Assembly (NCBI GenBank): GCA_030628805.1
Contig: DAOVQG010000109.1
Location: forward strand, 1 to 13,616
Length of the DNA: 13,616 nucleotides
Direction: 5' to 3'
Origin: JAGMDK01 sp023128695
GTDB lineage: Bacteria; Planctomycetota; Phycisphaerae; UBA1845; Fen-1342
Under the pieces are notes generated by a model that had not been told where the DNA came from, searched no databases, and saw only the letters and a program-made list of their open reading frames with translations. The position numbers and the translations under genes were made by a program. This document shows positions 6,969 to 13,422 of the stretch, piece after piece; the first letter of the stretch is position 1; each line of letters begins with the position of its first letter.

Positions 6969-8735
6969 TTAATCGATCAATGACACGGGGCGCTTACCGC
7001 CCAGGGTCGCGAAAATCTCCTGGAGTTCCGCGGAGTACGTCGCCGGGTCGCCGGAGGCGTAGAACTCCTGCCCGCCGCCCGTCGCCGCGATTTCCCCCAT
7101 CAGGTCGCGGTCCACGTAGTACCCGACGCTGATGGTATAGATGCGGTAACCCTGGCTGGCGGCATACTCGGCCTGGTCGCGGGCATACTGGCAGGCGGCG
7201 TAGGCCCCGTCCCCGACGGAGTTGCCGTTGGCGTCGATGTTGGCCTTGCCGTCCGACATCAACATGATGATCTTGTACGCGCTCGGCCGGGCCAGGGAGC
7301 CCTCGCGCTCGAAGATGTCGATCGCCTCGGCCAGTCCGCCGCCGATGTTCGTGCAACGGTTGTAGTGCCCGGACTGCATCTGGTACAAGCGGTCGGGGAC
7401 ATCCTGGAGGATATCCGTGAGGTCCACCTCGCGGTTCGACGTAGTCCCGAAGATCGCCAGCGCGGCATGGTCCAGGCTGTCGAGGTCGATGATCTCGTCG
7501 ATCATGACCTGGACGGCGTCCTTGACGGCCCGCAACGGCTCCTGGGGGGTCGACCAGAGGTTGTTGGTCTCGTTCATCTGCGGTTCACTTTGCAGCAGGA
7601 AATCAGTGAACGTCTTGAGACCGTAGCGATAGCGGAACTCATGCCGACTGCTGGACCTCATCCAGTTGACGTAGCCGGAGCTCCAATACCAATCCACGCG
7701 GTACGACGGCTTGGGGATCCACGTCAACTCACCGGACTCGACGCGGTTATCGCCGTCCCCGCCCGAGCCGTGACCGCCCGGCCGTCCGCTGTTCCAGGTT
7801 GCCAGTCCGATGCAAACGCTGACGCGATAACGCCAGTGGCTGCTGCTGCTGTCATGGCTGCTGCCCATCAGAATGGCGATTTCGTCGTCGCTATAGCCCA
7901 CCGACTGGAGGTTGGCCGTGACCTTCGGGTCGGTGCACTGACGATAACGGCGGATATAGTACAGACCGGGGTCGCTGGCCGGGTTGTAGGAATCCGGCTC
8001 CAGCGGGTCGCCCCATTCCGTCATGTGGCCGTAGGTCGGGCCGGTATCCGTGGCGTACTCGGTCTGGTCTTCCGGACCGGGGATGTACGGGCGCGCGGGT
8101 TCGGGGCCGTCCAGGGCACACCAGATGTCCCGCAGGTTGCTGTAGCCCCCGTCGCCGCGGTCCCAGAAGCGAGTCTGACTGTCCCAGTTCATCGAGTTCG
8201 ACAGGTCGATCACGAGCGCGATGTCCCGCGGGACCAGCACCGCCGTGGACTGGGCGTGCAGCTCCGTGTTGGTCAGCCCGAACACCTGGGCGAACGTAAG
8301 CGGTATGGACACCGCCGGCGGATCATCAGGGCTCTCGGATTCCAAGTGACAGAGGTTGACGCGGAAGGCGTCCCACCTTTCGTCGGCCGGCTCGAATAGG
8401 AACCTGCCGGTCTCGGGATCAGGTATTGCATGACCATATTCCACGTCCTCGGGATAGACCGCGGGGGTCATGCCCAATACTTTGTTCAGCCCGGCGTACA
8501 GGTCGGCGGCCGCGAGAGCGGCGACCTGTACATCCTCGCTTCCCGCCAATTCGGCGGCACCGGCCAGGGCGGCCGCGTCGGCCGAGATCTGGAGTTCGGT
8601 CTGGGCCGTGTAGAGTGCCCCGACATCAATCGCCAGGGCCCCCATCCCGAGCACGACCGTGGACGACACGGCCACCTGGACAATGACGGCTGCTCGCCGC
8701 CGATATCTTCGACTGCTTATCACCATGCCTTGCAT
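6969..8735 (-). CDS. tadG: TadG-like pilus protein with an interrupted von Willebrand factor A domain
   Basis: A 588-residue protein anchored in the inner membrane by one N-terminal segment (about 15-38). The flank LYTAQTELQISADAAALAGA is the TadG/Flp-protein signature (PF13400-like). A vWA domain follows: metal-site motif DLSNS at 177-181, threonine T462 in RCTNIGGG, and D495 in MLMSDGKAN. TadG is an envelope protein of the Tad system, thought to act near the growing pilus or at the surface. The vWA domain is unusual: about 200 residues, rich in Trp, Tyr, Ser and Gly, separate DLSNS from the rest of the fold (which resumes near 400). The ATG at 8735 follows GGAGG by eight bases. The gene is separated from the secretin gene by a spacer with a perfect 29-bp palindrome, and from tadZ by a heptad tract. 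Confidence 0.88.
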   Translation of the reverse strand: MQGMVISSRRYRRRAAVIVQVAVSSTVVLGMGALAIDVGALYTAQTELQISADAAALAGAAELAGSEDVQVAALAAADLYAGLNKVLGMTPAVYPEDVEYGHAIPDPETGRFLFEPADERWDAFRVNLCHLESESPDDPPAVSIPLTFAQVFGLTNTELHAQSTAVLVPRDIALVIDLSNSMNWDSQTRFWDRGDGGYSNLRDIWCALDGPEPARPYIPGPEDQTEYATDTGPTYGHMTEWGDPLEPDSYNPASDPGLYYIRRYRQCTDPKVTANLQSVGYSDDEIAILMGSSHDSSSSHWRYRVSVCIGLATWNSGRPGGHGSGGDGDNRVESGELTWIPKPSYRVDWYWSSGYVNWMRSSSRHEFRYRYGLKTFTDFLLQSEPQMNETNNLWSTPQEPLRAVKDAVQVMIDEIIDLDSLDHAALAIFGTTSNREVDLTDILQDVPDRLYQMQSGHYNRCTNIGGGLAEAIDIFEREGSLARPSAYKIIMLMSDGKANIDANGNSVGDGAYAACQYARDQAEYAASQGYRIYTISVGYYVDRDLMGEIAATGGGQEFYASGDPATYSAELQEIFATLGGKRPVSLID

Positions 8736-8790
8736 CTTTCACACCTCCGGAGTACTCCAAACACAACTTTGCAAACTTGCCTCGAACGAA

Positions 8791-8819
8791 AACGTGGGAA
8801 CGTGCCACGTTCCCACGTT
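8791..8819. repeat. perfect 29-bp palindrome between cpaC and tadG
   Basis: The left arm is AACGTGGGAACGTG (8791-8804), the centre a single C, and the right arm CACGTTCCCACGTT (8806-8819), an exact complement. In the direction of transcription it lies after the secretin stop and is followed by TTTTCG, so it resembles a weak intrinsic terminator or attenuator upstream of tadG. The centre is too tight for a simple hairpin, so the innermost pairs would open. Confidence 0.8.
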
Positions 8820-8867
8820 CTCCCGTTCCCACGTTCCCACGTTCTCACATTCCCACGTTCCCACATC
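8806..8867 (+). repeat. tandem decamer repeat (CGTTCCCA type) after the secretin gene
   Basis: About six imperfect 10-bp units of the form CACGTTCCCA, with TTCTC and ACATT variants, directly downstream of the secretin stop. The first unit is the right arm of the 29-bp palindrome, which suggests that the tandem tract grew from it. Confidence 0.75.
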
Positions 8868-8868
8868 T

Positions 8869-10536
8869 TCAGGTGCCCTCGTTCCCGCCGGCCGGGCCGA
8901 TCGGCCCGCGCAGGCGTACTGCCGCCGATGGTTCGGATACGGCTTCACCGGCTGGAAGCCGGTGCCACACAGGAATGTTGCGGCCGGGCTCCGTACCGGC
9001 CGTCCCACCGGCTGGAAGCCGGTGCCACACAGGTTCCTTGGGATCCTCGGCAGTCTGCTCCGTGGGATATCCCTCTCCTTCGATCTTTCCCAATGCGAAT
9101 AATTCCCAATCGTTGGGTGCAATGTGGTCGGCTCCCGGTATATACGCTAGCTGGTCCGGGTTCAGCGGAGCGATCAGTTCCGGGGTCACGAGGACCACCA
9201 ATTCGCTTTCATCCGATTGATAGTCCACCGAACTGAACAGGGCCCCCAGCACCGGCAGGTCCCCCAGAGCCGGAATCTTGCTGCTGATCGCGCGCGTTCG
9301 CTCGCTCAGCAACCCGCCGATCGCGAACGTCTGACCGGGGCCCAGTTCCACCACCGTTTCTACTCGCCTGGTGGCCAGGCCGGGAATCACCCACCCGGAG
9401 ATCGACACCGAATTGGTGTAATCCGGCTCGCTGACTTCCGGCGCGACTCTCAGCCGGATGACGTCCTGGGCCAGGACCGTGGGGGTAAATTTGAGTCGTA
9501 CGCCGAATTCGCGGAACTGGATCGTCACCGAGTCGCGTTGCGGCACGGGTACCGGGAACTCACCGCCGGCGAGGAAACTGGCTTCCTCGCCGCTGATGGT
9601 TACCAGGTTGGGCTCGGCCAGCACTTTCAACAGGCCGTTCTCTCGCAGCGCTTGGATGAAGACCTGCATTTGCATGCGCGGGAAGCCGAAGCTCAGCGTC
9701 GGGGCCGAGCGTAACGGCAAGCCTTCGCTCGCATCGGTCGCGAAGGGGATCACCCCGCTGATCCCGGTTTCCTTCGCCGCCCCGATATTCACCGGGTTGA
9801 TTCCGTTGAGCTGCTGGACGGCGAAGACATCGGGGAAATTGTCGCCGGCCATCCAGCCGTTGAAGCCCAACTGGCGCGTGGCGGTGCGATTTATCTCCGC
9901 CACCGTGCAGCGCAGCAGGACCTGTTGCACGCCCGCGACGCGCATCTGGTTGAGCACTTGCTTGGAATAGATGCCGGCAATCTGCGTGATGTGCTCGGCG
10001 GATTCAATGTCCGGCACTGTGCCGGTCAGGACGACCGTGTCGAGCATTCCCGACGCCTTGACCCGGGCCCTCGGCACCGCCTGCTCGATGCCGGCTTGCA
10101 GCCGGGCCAGGTCGAGGTCGACCGCGATGGTGAACATCCGCTGCTGTCCCCCCTCTACGACAACAATGAGTTGCGTCGTGCCGTAGGACTTGCCGTCCAC
10201 CAGAATCTGGCGCGGCGACGTTGCGGCGACGTCCGCGATGGCCGAGTTGGCCACGCGCACTTCGTGGATCGGGACGTTGAAGTCGACCAGCACGCCCTGA
10301 TTCAGGGGGACCGAGATTATTTCCGCCCTCGTTTCGGCTTCCGTGACCGTGAACTGAAGGTCGAGCGGCTCGTCGGGGCTCGCTCCGGCGGGGCCCTGGG
10401 CCAGCACGCCGGGCGCAAGCCATGAGACCGTCAACAGGCTGAGTGCTCCCAGTACTGTGTAGCGTCCGGGCCCCGTACCGGACGTCGTGCTGGGAGATAA
10501 ACGGCGAATTTCGGCGATGTTAAGCTGTGGGGTCAT
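8869..10536 (-). CDS. cpaC: Tad pilus outer-membrane secretin CpaC/RcpA
   Basis: A 555-residue secretin. Its multimers form the outer-membrane channel for the Flp pilus. A signal peptide is likely, with hydrophobic core at about 28-45 ending VLAQ. The N-terminal pilus-formation domain (about 58-140) contains GVLVDFNVPIHEVRVANSAIADV and a GTTQLIVV strand. A BON-like segment follows (about 145-200). The secretin domain (about 285-455) has LKVLAEPNLVTISGEEASFLAGGEFPVPVP and ELVVLVTPELIAPL. The ATG at 10536 overlaps the cpaB stop (ATGA), and GGAGG precedes it. Both ends contain repeat-derived sequence. Residues 18-26 come from a family B copy, placed before the signal-peptide core. The last 54 residues contain two PVWHRLPAG units from family E, a GTEPGR unit, and a palindrome-encoded RGPIGPAG stretch. 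The natural family end is near residue 500. Confidence 0.94.
   Translation of the reverse strand: MTPQLNIAEIRRLSPSTTSGTGPGRYTVLGALSLLTVSWLAPGVLAQGPAGASPDEPLDLQFTVTEAETRAEIISVPLNQGVLVDFNVPIHEVRVANSAIADVAATSPRQILVDGKSYGTTQLIVVVEGGQQRMFTIAVDLDLARLQAGIEQAVPRARVKASGMLDTVVLTGTVPDIESAEHITQIAGIYSKQVLNQMRVAGVQQVLLRCTVAEINRTATRQLGFNGWMAGDNFPDVFAVQQLNGINPVNIGAAKETGISGVIPFATDASEGLPLRSAPTLSFGFPRMQMQVFIQALRENGLLKVLAEPNLVTISGEEASFLAGGEFPVPVPQRDSVTIQFREFGVRLKFTPTVLAQDVIRLRVAPEVSEPDYTNSVSISGWVIPGLATRRVETVVELGPGQTFAIGGLLSERTRAISSKIPALGDLPVLGALFSSVDYQSDESELVVLVTPELIAPLNPDQLAYIPGADHIAPNDWELFALGKIEGEGYPTEQTAEDPKEPVWHRLPAGGTAGTEPGRNIPVWHRLPAGEAVSEPSAAVRLRGPIGPAGGNEGT
8946..9033 (+). repeat. palindromic repeat families E and B-like within the 3' end of cpaC
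   Basis: Two identical 28-bp copies of family E (8946-8973 and 9006-9033) have hairpin arms CACCGGC and GCCGGTG around TGGAA, then CCACACAGG. Between them, 8982-9001 carries a GGGCTCCGTACCGG segment resembling family B. On the coding strand they read PVWHRLPAG, GTEPGR and PVWHRLPAG. A separate 16-bp perfect palindrome, CGGGCCGATCGGCCCG, lies at 8893-8908 in the same reading frame. Confidence 0.88.
10459..10484 (-). repeat. diverged family B palindrome within the cpaC signal-peptide region
   Basis: The coding strand reads CGTCCGGTACGGGGCCCGGACGC followed by TAC, a variant of the family B hairpin with one arm base altered (GTCCGG / CCGGAC remain paired). It encodes TSGTGPGRY, just before the hydrophobic core of the signal peptide. 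Confidence 0.7.
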
Positions 10537-11645
10537 TCCTGGGGTTCCTCCATGGGTTCCGGTTCCGCATCCTGCTTGTCTTCGTCACTAGCTGCTAAAG
10601 CCGCGGCGGTGGTGCTGGGAGGGCGAAGCTCCTGCTGAGCCGCGGGGCCGACCTTGCCACTCTGGGCGGGGTTTTCCGCGTCATCATCCACCAACTCACG
10701 CGAATCGCGGTCTTTGAAACGCACGATCTCCCGCTCCTGCCCGCGGTAGATGGCGATCTCCCAAGGCGGAGAGGCGAGTACGGGCGGGCCCGCGGCGAGT
10801 TGCAGCGGCGTGGGCGCGGGCTTCACTTCGGGCTGCGTGAACATGCCCCGCAGCCGGCCGAGAAAGGAACCCGCGGCCTTGGCATCTTCGCTTTCGCCCT
10901 CTTTCGTTTCTTTCTCAGGCACTTCGCCCGTCAGTTCCCGGTCACTGATGGCCCGCCGGGAGGCCACCTTGCCCCCGTCTTCATCATTCCTCATGCTGAG
11001 CTTGATTTTGCCCTTCTGCTCGGCCAGCAGGAGCTTGGGCACGTCGTCGGGGTGGACGAAGAGCGTGACCGCGCGTACCGTCCGTTTGGTCGTCTTCTCT
11101 TCCAGGTCGCCGCTCCGGACCGGGCTGACCCGCGGGCCAACCGCCGCGACCTCCACGTTTTCCACGATGATCCGCGCCAGCGTTTCCTGCCGGTTATCAC
11201 GCCGGACGGTAAAGGAGCCGACCACGTCCACGAAGCAGCCGGGCTCGAGGTGGAAGTCCACCCCCGAGCCGGCATCGATCTTGACCGCAACGGCGCGGAA
11301 GCCGGGCTTGACATGAATCCCGGCCCGCGCGCCGGGGGCCAGGAGCATTTTTTCGAGAATCGGGAGTCCGGCCGGGGCGTCCAGGCGGGGCACGCGTCCG
11401 AGCAGTTGTTCCTGGTCGGTAATGGCCCCTTCCGGGACGAGCTTGGTGGGGAAGGGTACCGCCGCGATCATCTCTGCCGTGATTTCGGTCCCGCGCGGGA
11501 TATCGGCCTGCGCGGACCAGACCTGCACGTCCTCGGCGGGTTTCTGCGAACCGCGGGCACTTTTGAGTGTGCTGAAGCCCATCCAGAGCGCGAACCCGCC
11601 GATCCCCAGACCGGCGGCCAGTGGTATGAGTGCTTTCCCGTTCAT
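10533..11645 (-). CDS. cpaB: Flp pilus assembly protein CpaB/RcpC
   Basis: A 370-residue envelope protein that works with the secretin in Tad pilus export. Numbering from the ATG at 11645, a membrane anchor lies at about 6-24. An SAF-type domain (about 42-105) has DIPRGTEITAEMI and LGRVPRLDAPAGLPIL, and the RcpC domain (about 108-220) has GFRAVAVKIDAGSGVDFHLEPGCFVDV. A charged linker and a C-terminal part with PPWEIAIYRG (294-303) follow. AGGA sits about six bases before this ATG. Another in-frame ATG (11651) is too close to it, and the frame upstream to 11732 is only palindromic repeat. The last 40 residues are low-complexity, and residues 335-342 (AAQQELRP) are encoded by a family A repeat. 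The gene overlaps cpaC by four bases and is separated from tadE by three tandem repeats. Confidence 0.92.
   Translation of the reverse strand: MNGKALIPLAAGLGIGGFALWMGFSTLKSARGSQKPAEDVQVWSAQADIPRGTEITAEMIAAVPFPTKLVPEGAITDQEQLLGRVPRLDAPAGLPILEKMLLAPGARAGIHVKPGFRAVAVKIDAGSGVDFHLEPGCFVDVVGSFTVRRDNRQETLARIIVENVEVAAVGPRVSPVRSGDLEEKTTKRTVRAVTLFVHPDDVPKLLLAEQKGKIKLSMRNDEDGGKVASRRAISDRELTGEVPEKETKEGESEDAKAAGSFLGRLRGMFTQPEVKPAPTPLQLAAGPPVLASPPWEIAIYRGQEREIVRFKDRDSRELVDDDAENPAQSGKVGPAAQQELRPPSTTAAALAASDEDKQDAEPEPMEEPQE
10617..10642 (-). repeat. repeat family A copy inside the cpaB coding region
   Basis: A single 26-bp copy, identical to those in tadA. Here the coding strand is in a different frame and reads AQQELRPP, where tadA reads GSAGASPS. 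It falls in the charged, low-complexity C-terminal tail of CpaB. Confidence 0.9.
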
Positions 11646-11663
11646 GGCCATCCTACTGTATTC

Positions 11664-11751
11664 CACCGGCAAGATGCCGGTGCCACAGATCATCACCGGC
11701 AAGATGCCGGTGCCACAGATCACCACCGGCAAGATGCCGGTGCCACAGATC
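11664..11751 (+). repeat. three tandem family E palindromes between tadE and cpaB
   Basis: Three identical 28-bp copies at 11664-11691, 11694-11721 and 11724-11751, with a 30-bp period. Each is a hairpin with arms CACCGGC and GCCGGTG around AAGAT, then CCACAGATC. They fill the 104-bp spacer between tadE and cpaB almost completely. The last two bases of the third copy are part of the tadE stop codon. The stem matches the copies in cpaC (8946-9033); the loop differs. Confidence 0.92.
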
Positions 11752-12151
11752 AGTCCAGGCCTTCCTTTCTCATCGAGCAGGTGGATTCCAGGTTGAAACC
11801 CACATCGCCGAAGTAACCGCCGAGGAGAGAGACGTCTTCGTACGGAACCGAGATGTGGACGATCTCGGTCGGGCTTTCGGGCGTGGCGCGGGTCAACTCG
11901 ACGGCACTGGTCGTGACGCCGACCGGAATGAGAACCGCCTCAACCCGGTCCCGAATTTCCTGTTCCGTGGAACCCGGCATCGCGCCCAGCCGGGCGCCTT
12001 CACGGGCCGCGGTCGCGAGTGACGATCGCACGGTGAAGGCGTAACCAAACTCGATAATTCCAAACAGCATCGTCAGCAGCAGGGGCGTCACGACCGCCAT
12101 CTCCACCACTGCACTCGCCGGCTTGCGCTGCTTTCCCAGCCTTTTTCTCAT
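11750..12151 (-). CDS. tadE: TadE-family type IVb pseudopilin
   Basis: A 133-residue TadE-like protein. The N-terminus is short and basic (MRKRLGKQRK), followed by PASAVVEMAVVTPLLLTMLFGIIEFGYAF. This has the type IVb pseudopilin form: predicted cleavage after A12, Glu at +5 (E17), then a hydrophobic helix (about 18-40). The following VRSSLATAAREGARLGA is typical of TadE. It is probably processed by the prepilin peptidase encoded just upstream and helps pilus assembly as a minor component. The ATG at 12151 shares one base with the tadV stop (TGATG), and GGAGG lies nine bases upstream, so translation is coupled. The frame stays open upstream to 12622 only as a shadow of tadV. A single TadE is present and no TadF is seen. 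The C-terminus (GLD) ends in the adjoining repeat. Confidence 0.92.
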   Translation of the reverse strand: MRKRLGKQRKPASAVVEMAVVTPLLLTMLFGIIEFGYAFTVRSSLATAAREGARLGAMPGSTEQEIRDRVEAVLIPVGVTTSAVELTRATPESPTEIVHISVPYEDVSLLGGYFGDVGFNLESTCSMRKEGLD

Positions 12152-12723
12152 CACAACCAACCTCCGAGGTAGTACGTCAACAGAACTCCGATCGTGCCCG
12201 CGGTCAGGGGAACGCCGTACGGCAGCAGTTGGCTGGACTGACCGAAGGATTTGGTCCCGCCGAACTCGCCGAAAGCGGTTTCGACTCGCTTCATCTTGGT
12301 GATGATCGTCTGCATGTTGGTGTAGGCCTGGACCGCACGCCCGGTAGTGAAGATCATCCCTACTGCGATGACGCCGCCGATGACGGCCCCCACGACAAAG
12401 CTCAACAACGTGAGCCAGGGTCCGAGCCAGCAGCCGATGGCGGCCATCAGCTTGACGTCCCCGGCCCCCATGCCGTGCACGAGCCAAGGTACGATAAGAA
12501 CACCGAAACCGACCGCTAGACCGAGCAAGCCCCAGCCGACGCCTCCGCCGCCGCTCTGATACCATCCGAAGCAGACCCCCTGTGCGAGCAGTCCGGCCGT
12601 GGCGATCGCCGCGTTGAGCCAATTGGGGACGCGGCGTTGGGCGTAGTCGATCCAGGAGGCATAGAGGATCCCGGGAACGAGCACGGCCAGAGTGATTTCC
12701 CAGTAGTAGTCGCTAACCATCAT
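12151..12723 (-). CDS. tadV: prepilin peptidase TadV/CpaA (A24 family)
   Basis: A 190-residue integral membrane aspartic peptidase that removes the leader from the Flp prepilin and probably from TadE. The two catalytic aspartates are visible: D26 in SWIDYAQRRVPN and D89 in GMGAGDVKLM (the GxGD motif). Hydrophobic segments at about 10-24, 38-55, 63-82, 92-125 and 168-188 fit the family. The protein lacks the N-terminal methylase domain of the type IVa enzyme PilD, as is usual for TadV. Two adjacent ATGs (12723, 12720) are possible starts. A weak GAGG lies 11 bases upstream of the first. It is separated from flp by 182 bp containing a hairpin, and its stop overlaps the tadE start. Confidence 0.94.
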   Translation of the reverse strand: MMVSDYYWEITLAVLVPGILYASWIDYAQRRVPNWLNAAIATAGLLAQGVCFGWYQSGGGGVGWGLLGLAVGFGVLIVPWLVHGMGAGDVKLMAAIGCWLGPWLTLLSFVVGAVIGGVIAVGMIFTTGRAVQAYTNMQTIITKMKRVETAFGEFGGTKSFGQSSQLLPYGVPLTAGTIGVLLTYYLGGWL

Positions 12724-12820
12724 GAGCGTTCCAGCCTCGTCGCGTCCCTCTCGGAAGCATTCCCGGGCCCGGTAACGCCGGAGCCCCCTTCTTACATCGG
12801 ATGTTCCGACGACCCAGGCC

Positions 12821-12863
12821 AGAAAGAGAGGCGGCGGTCACCGCGGGTTGCAGTGCCGCCGCC
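12821..12863 (-). terminator. hairpin with T-rich tail between flp and tadV, likely attenuator
   Basis: In the transcribed direction GGCGGCGG-CAC (12863-12853) pairs with GTG-CCGCCGCC (12841-12830), with one bulged A and an 11-base loop. TCTCTTTCT follows. This is a strong stem with a modest T-rich tail, so partial termination is plausible. It would allow pilin mRNA to exceed that of the downstream machinery genes, as is common for flp pilins. Confidence 0.5.
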
Positions 12864-12905
12864 AGATAGCCTTCATTCGAGACGACCGCGCCGCCGCCTG
12901 CTGGG

Positions 12906-13085
12906 TTATTCGCCGCCCAGCGAGGTGGTCACTTCACCAAACATCGTGTTGACCCGCTGGCCAAGCAGAGTAATGGCGCCGATGGCCACGACAATAATCA
13001 GGGCCAGCATGACCGCATACTCGGTTGCGGTGGGACCGTCCTCGTCGACGAGGAAAGCTTTCATCCGAGAAACCAACGCCTTCAT
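12906..13085 (-). CDS. flp: Flp-type IVb major pilin
   Basis: A 59-residue prepilin. The leader MKALVSRMKAFLVDEDG is followed by PTATEYAVMLALIIVVAIGAITLL. The predicted cleavage is after G17, with Glu at +5 and Tyr at +6 as in Flp pilins. The hydrophobic helix (about 24-41) forms the filament core, and the short tail (GQRVNTMFGEVTTSLGGE) would be exposed. The mature pilin would be about 42 residues. The +1 residue is proline where alanine is more usual; I associate GPTA-EYAVMLALI with planctomycete Flp. The ATG at 13085 follows AAGGAAG at good distance. An upstream in-frame start at 13163 has no such site and would spoil the leader. As the first gene of the tad cluster, it is the likely point of promoter control. 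Confidence 0.95.
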   Translation of the reverse strand: MKALVSRMKAFLVDEDGPTATEYAVMLALIIVVAIGAITLLGQRVNTMFGEVTTSLGGE

Positions 13086-13422
13086 GACTCTTCCTTTCTG
13101 CAAACCTTTGGCAGCTCGAGGCTGCTGACTTTCGCCGCCGCTTACCTGCGACTTAATCCACACACTTCGTCCACTCCAGACAGCACAGGCAGGAACACCC
13201 TGCCTTAGGCCCTCTAAAAGCCTCGTGTGGCTGGCCCCCGTGACCCGCGTTCAGCAGGTCGCACGCGCCGTCGTGTCGCACTCTCTTATGCGTGTCAACC
13301 TAAGCGTCCAAAACATGACGCCGAGATGCAAACAAACTTGAGAAAATTTGTGAGGAAAAATCAAAAGGCGGCCAAAATCGTTATTCCGACGAGTCCGCCG
13401 CAGGTGGACGACAGCCCTGGAA
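13086..13422 (-). promoter_or_regulatory. leader upstream of flp, no gene seen
   Basis: This 337-bp stretch has no convincing gene. Bases about 13310-13385 are clearly more AT-rich than the rest of the window, as expected for a promoter region ahead of the first operon gene. The only -35/-10 pair I could place on the - strand is weak: TTTGGA (13307-13312) and CATAAG (13285-13290), 16 bp apart. A perfect TTGACA (13293-13298) lacks a -10 at the right distance. I cannot assign a promoter with confidence. Confidence 0.3.

Noticed and set aside
7365..8399. Long + strand frame opposite tadG
   Set aside because: It is antisense to a clear vWA/TadG protein; composition is shadow-like and no ribosome binding site supports it.
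11646..11732. Upstream extension of cpaB to 11732
   Set aside because: The added residues (CGTGILPV repeated) come from the family E repeats, and the extension would place them before the membrane anchor.
10800..11816. Long + strand frame opposite cpaB
   Set aside because: It is antisense to CpaB and ends by reading through three tandem palindromes (HRQDAGATD repeated).
12152..12622. Upstream extension of tadE within tadV
   Set aside because: It is an out-of-frame shadow of the peptidase gene, Arg/His-rich; the TGATG overlap with GGAGG marks the true start.
13086..13163. Upstream extension of flp to 13163
   Set aside because: It has no ribosome binding site and would give a 43-residue leader, atypical for Flp; the 13085 ATG has a clear site.
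13270..13298. Sigma-70 promoter from the perfect TTGACA on the - strand
   Set aside because: No acceptable -10 hexamer exists 15-19 bp downstream; the region there is GC-rich.
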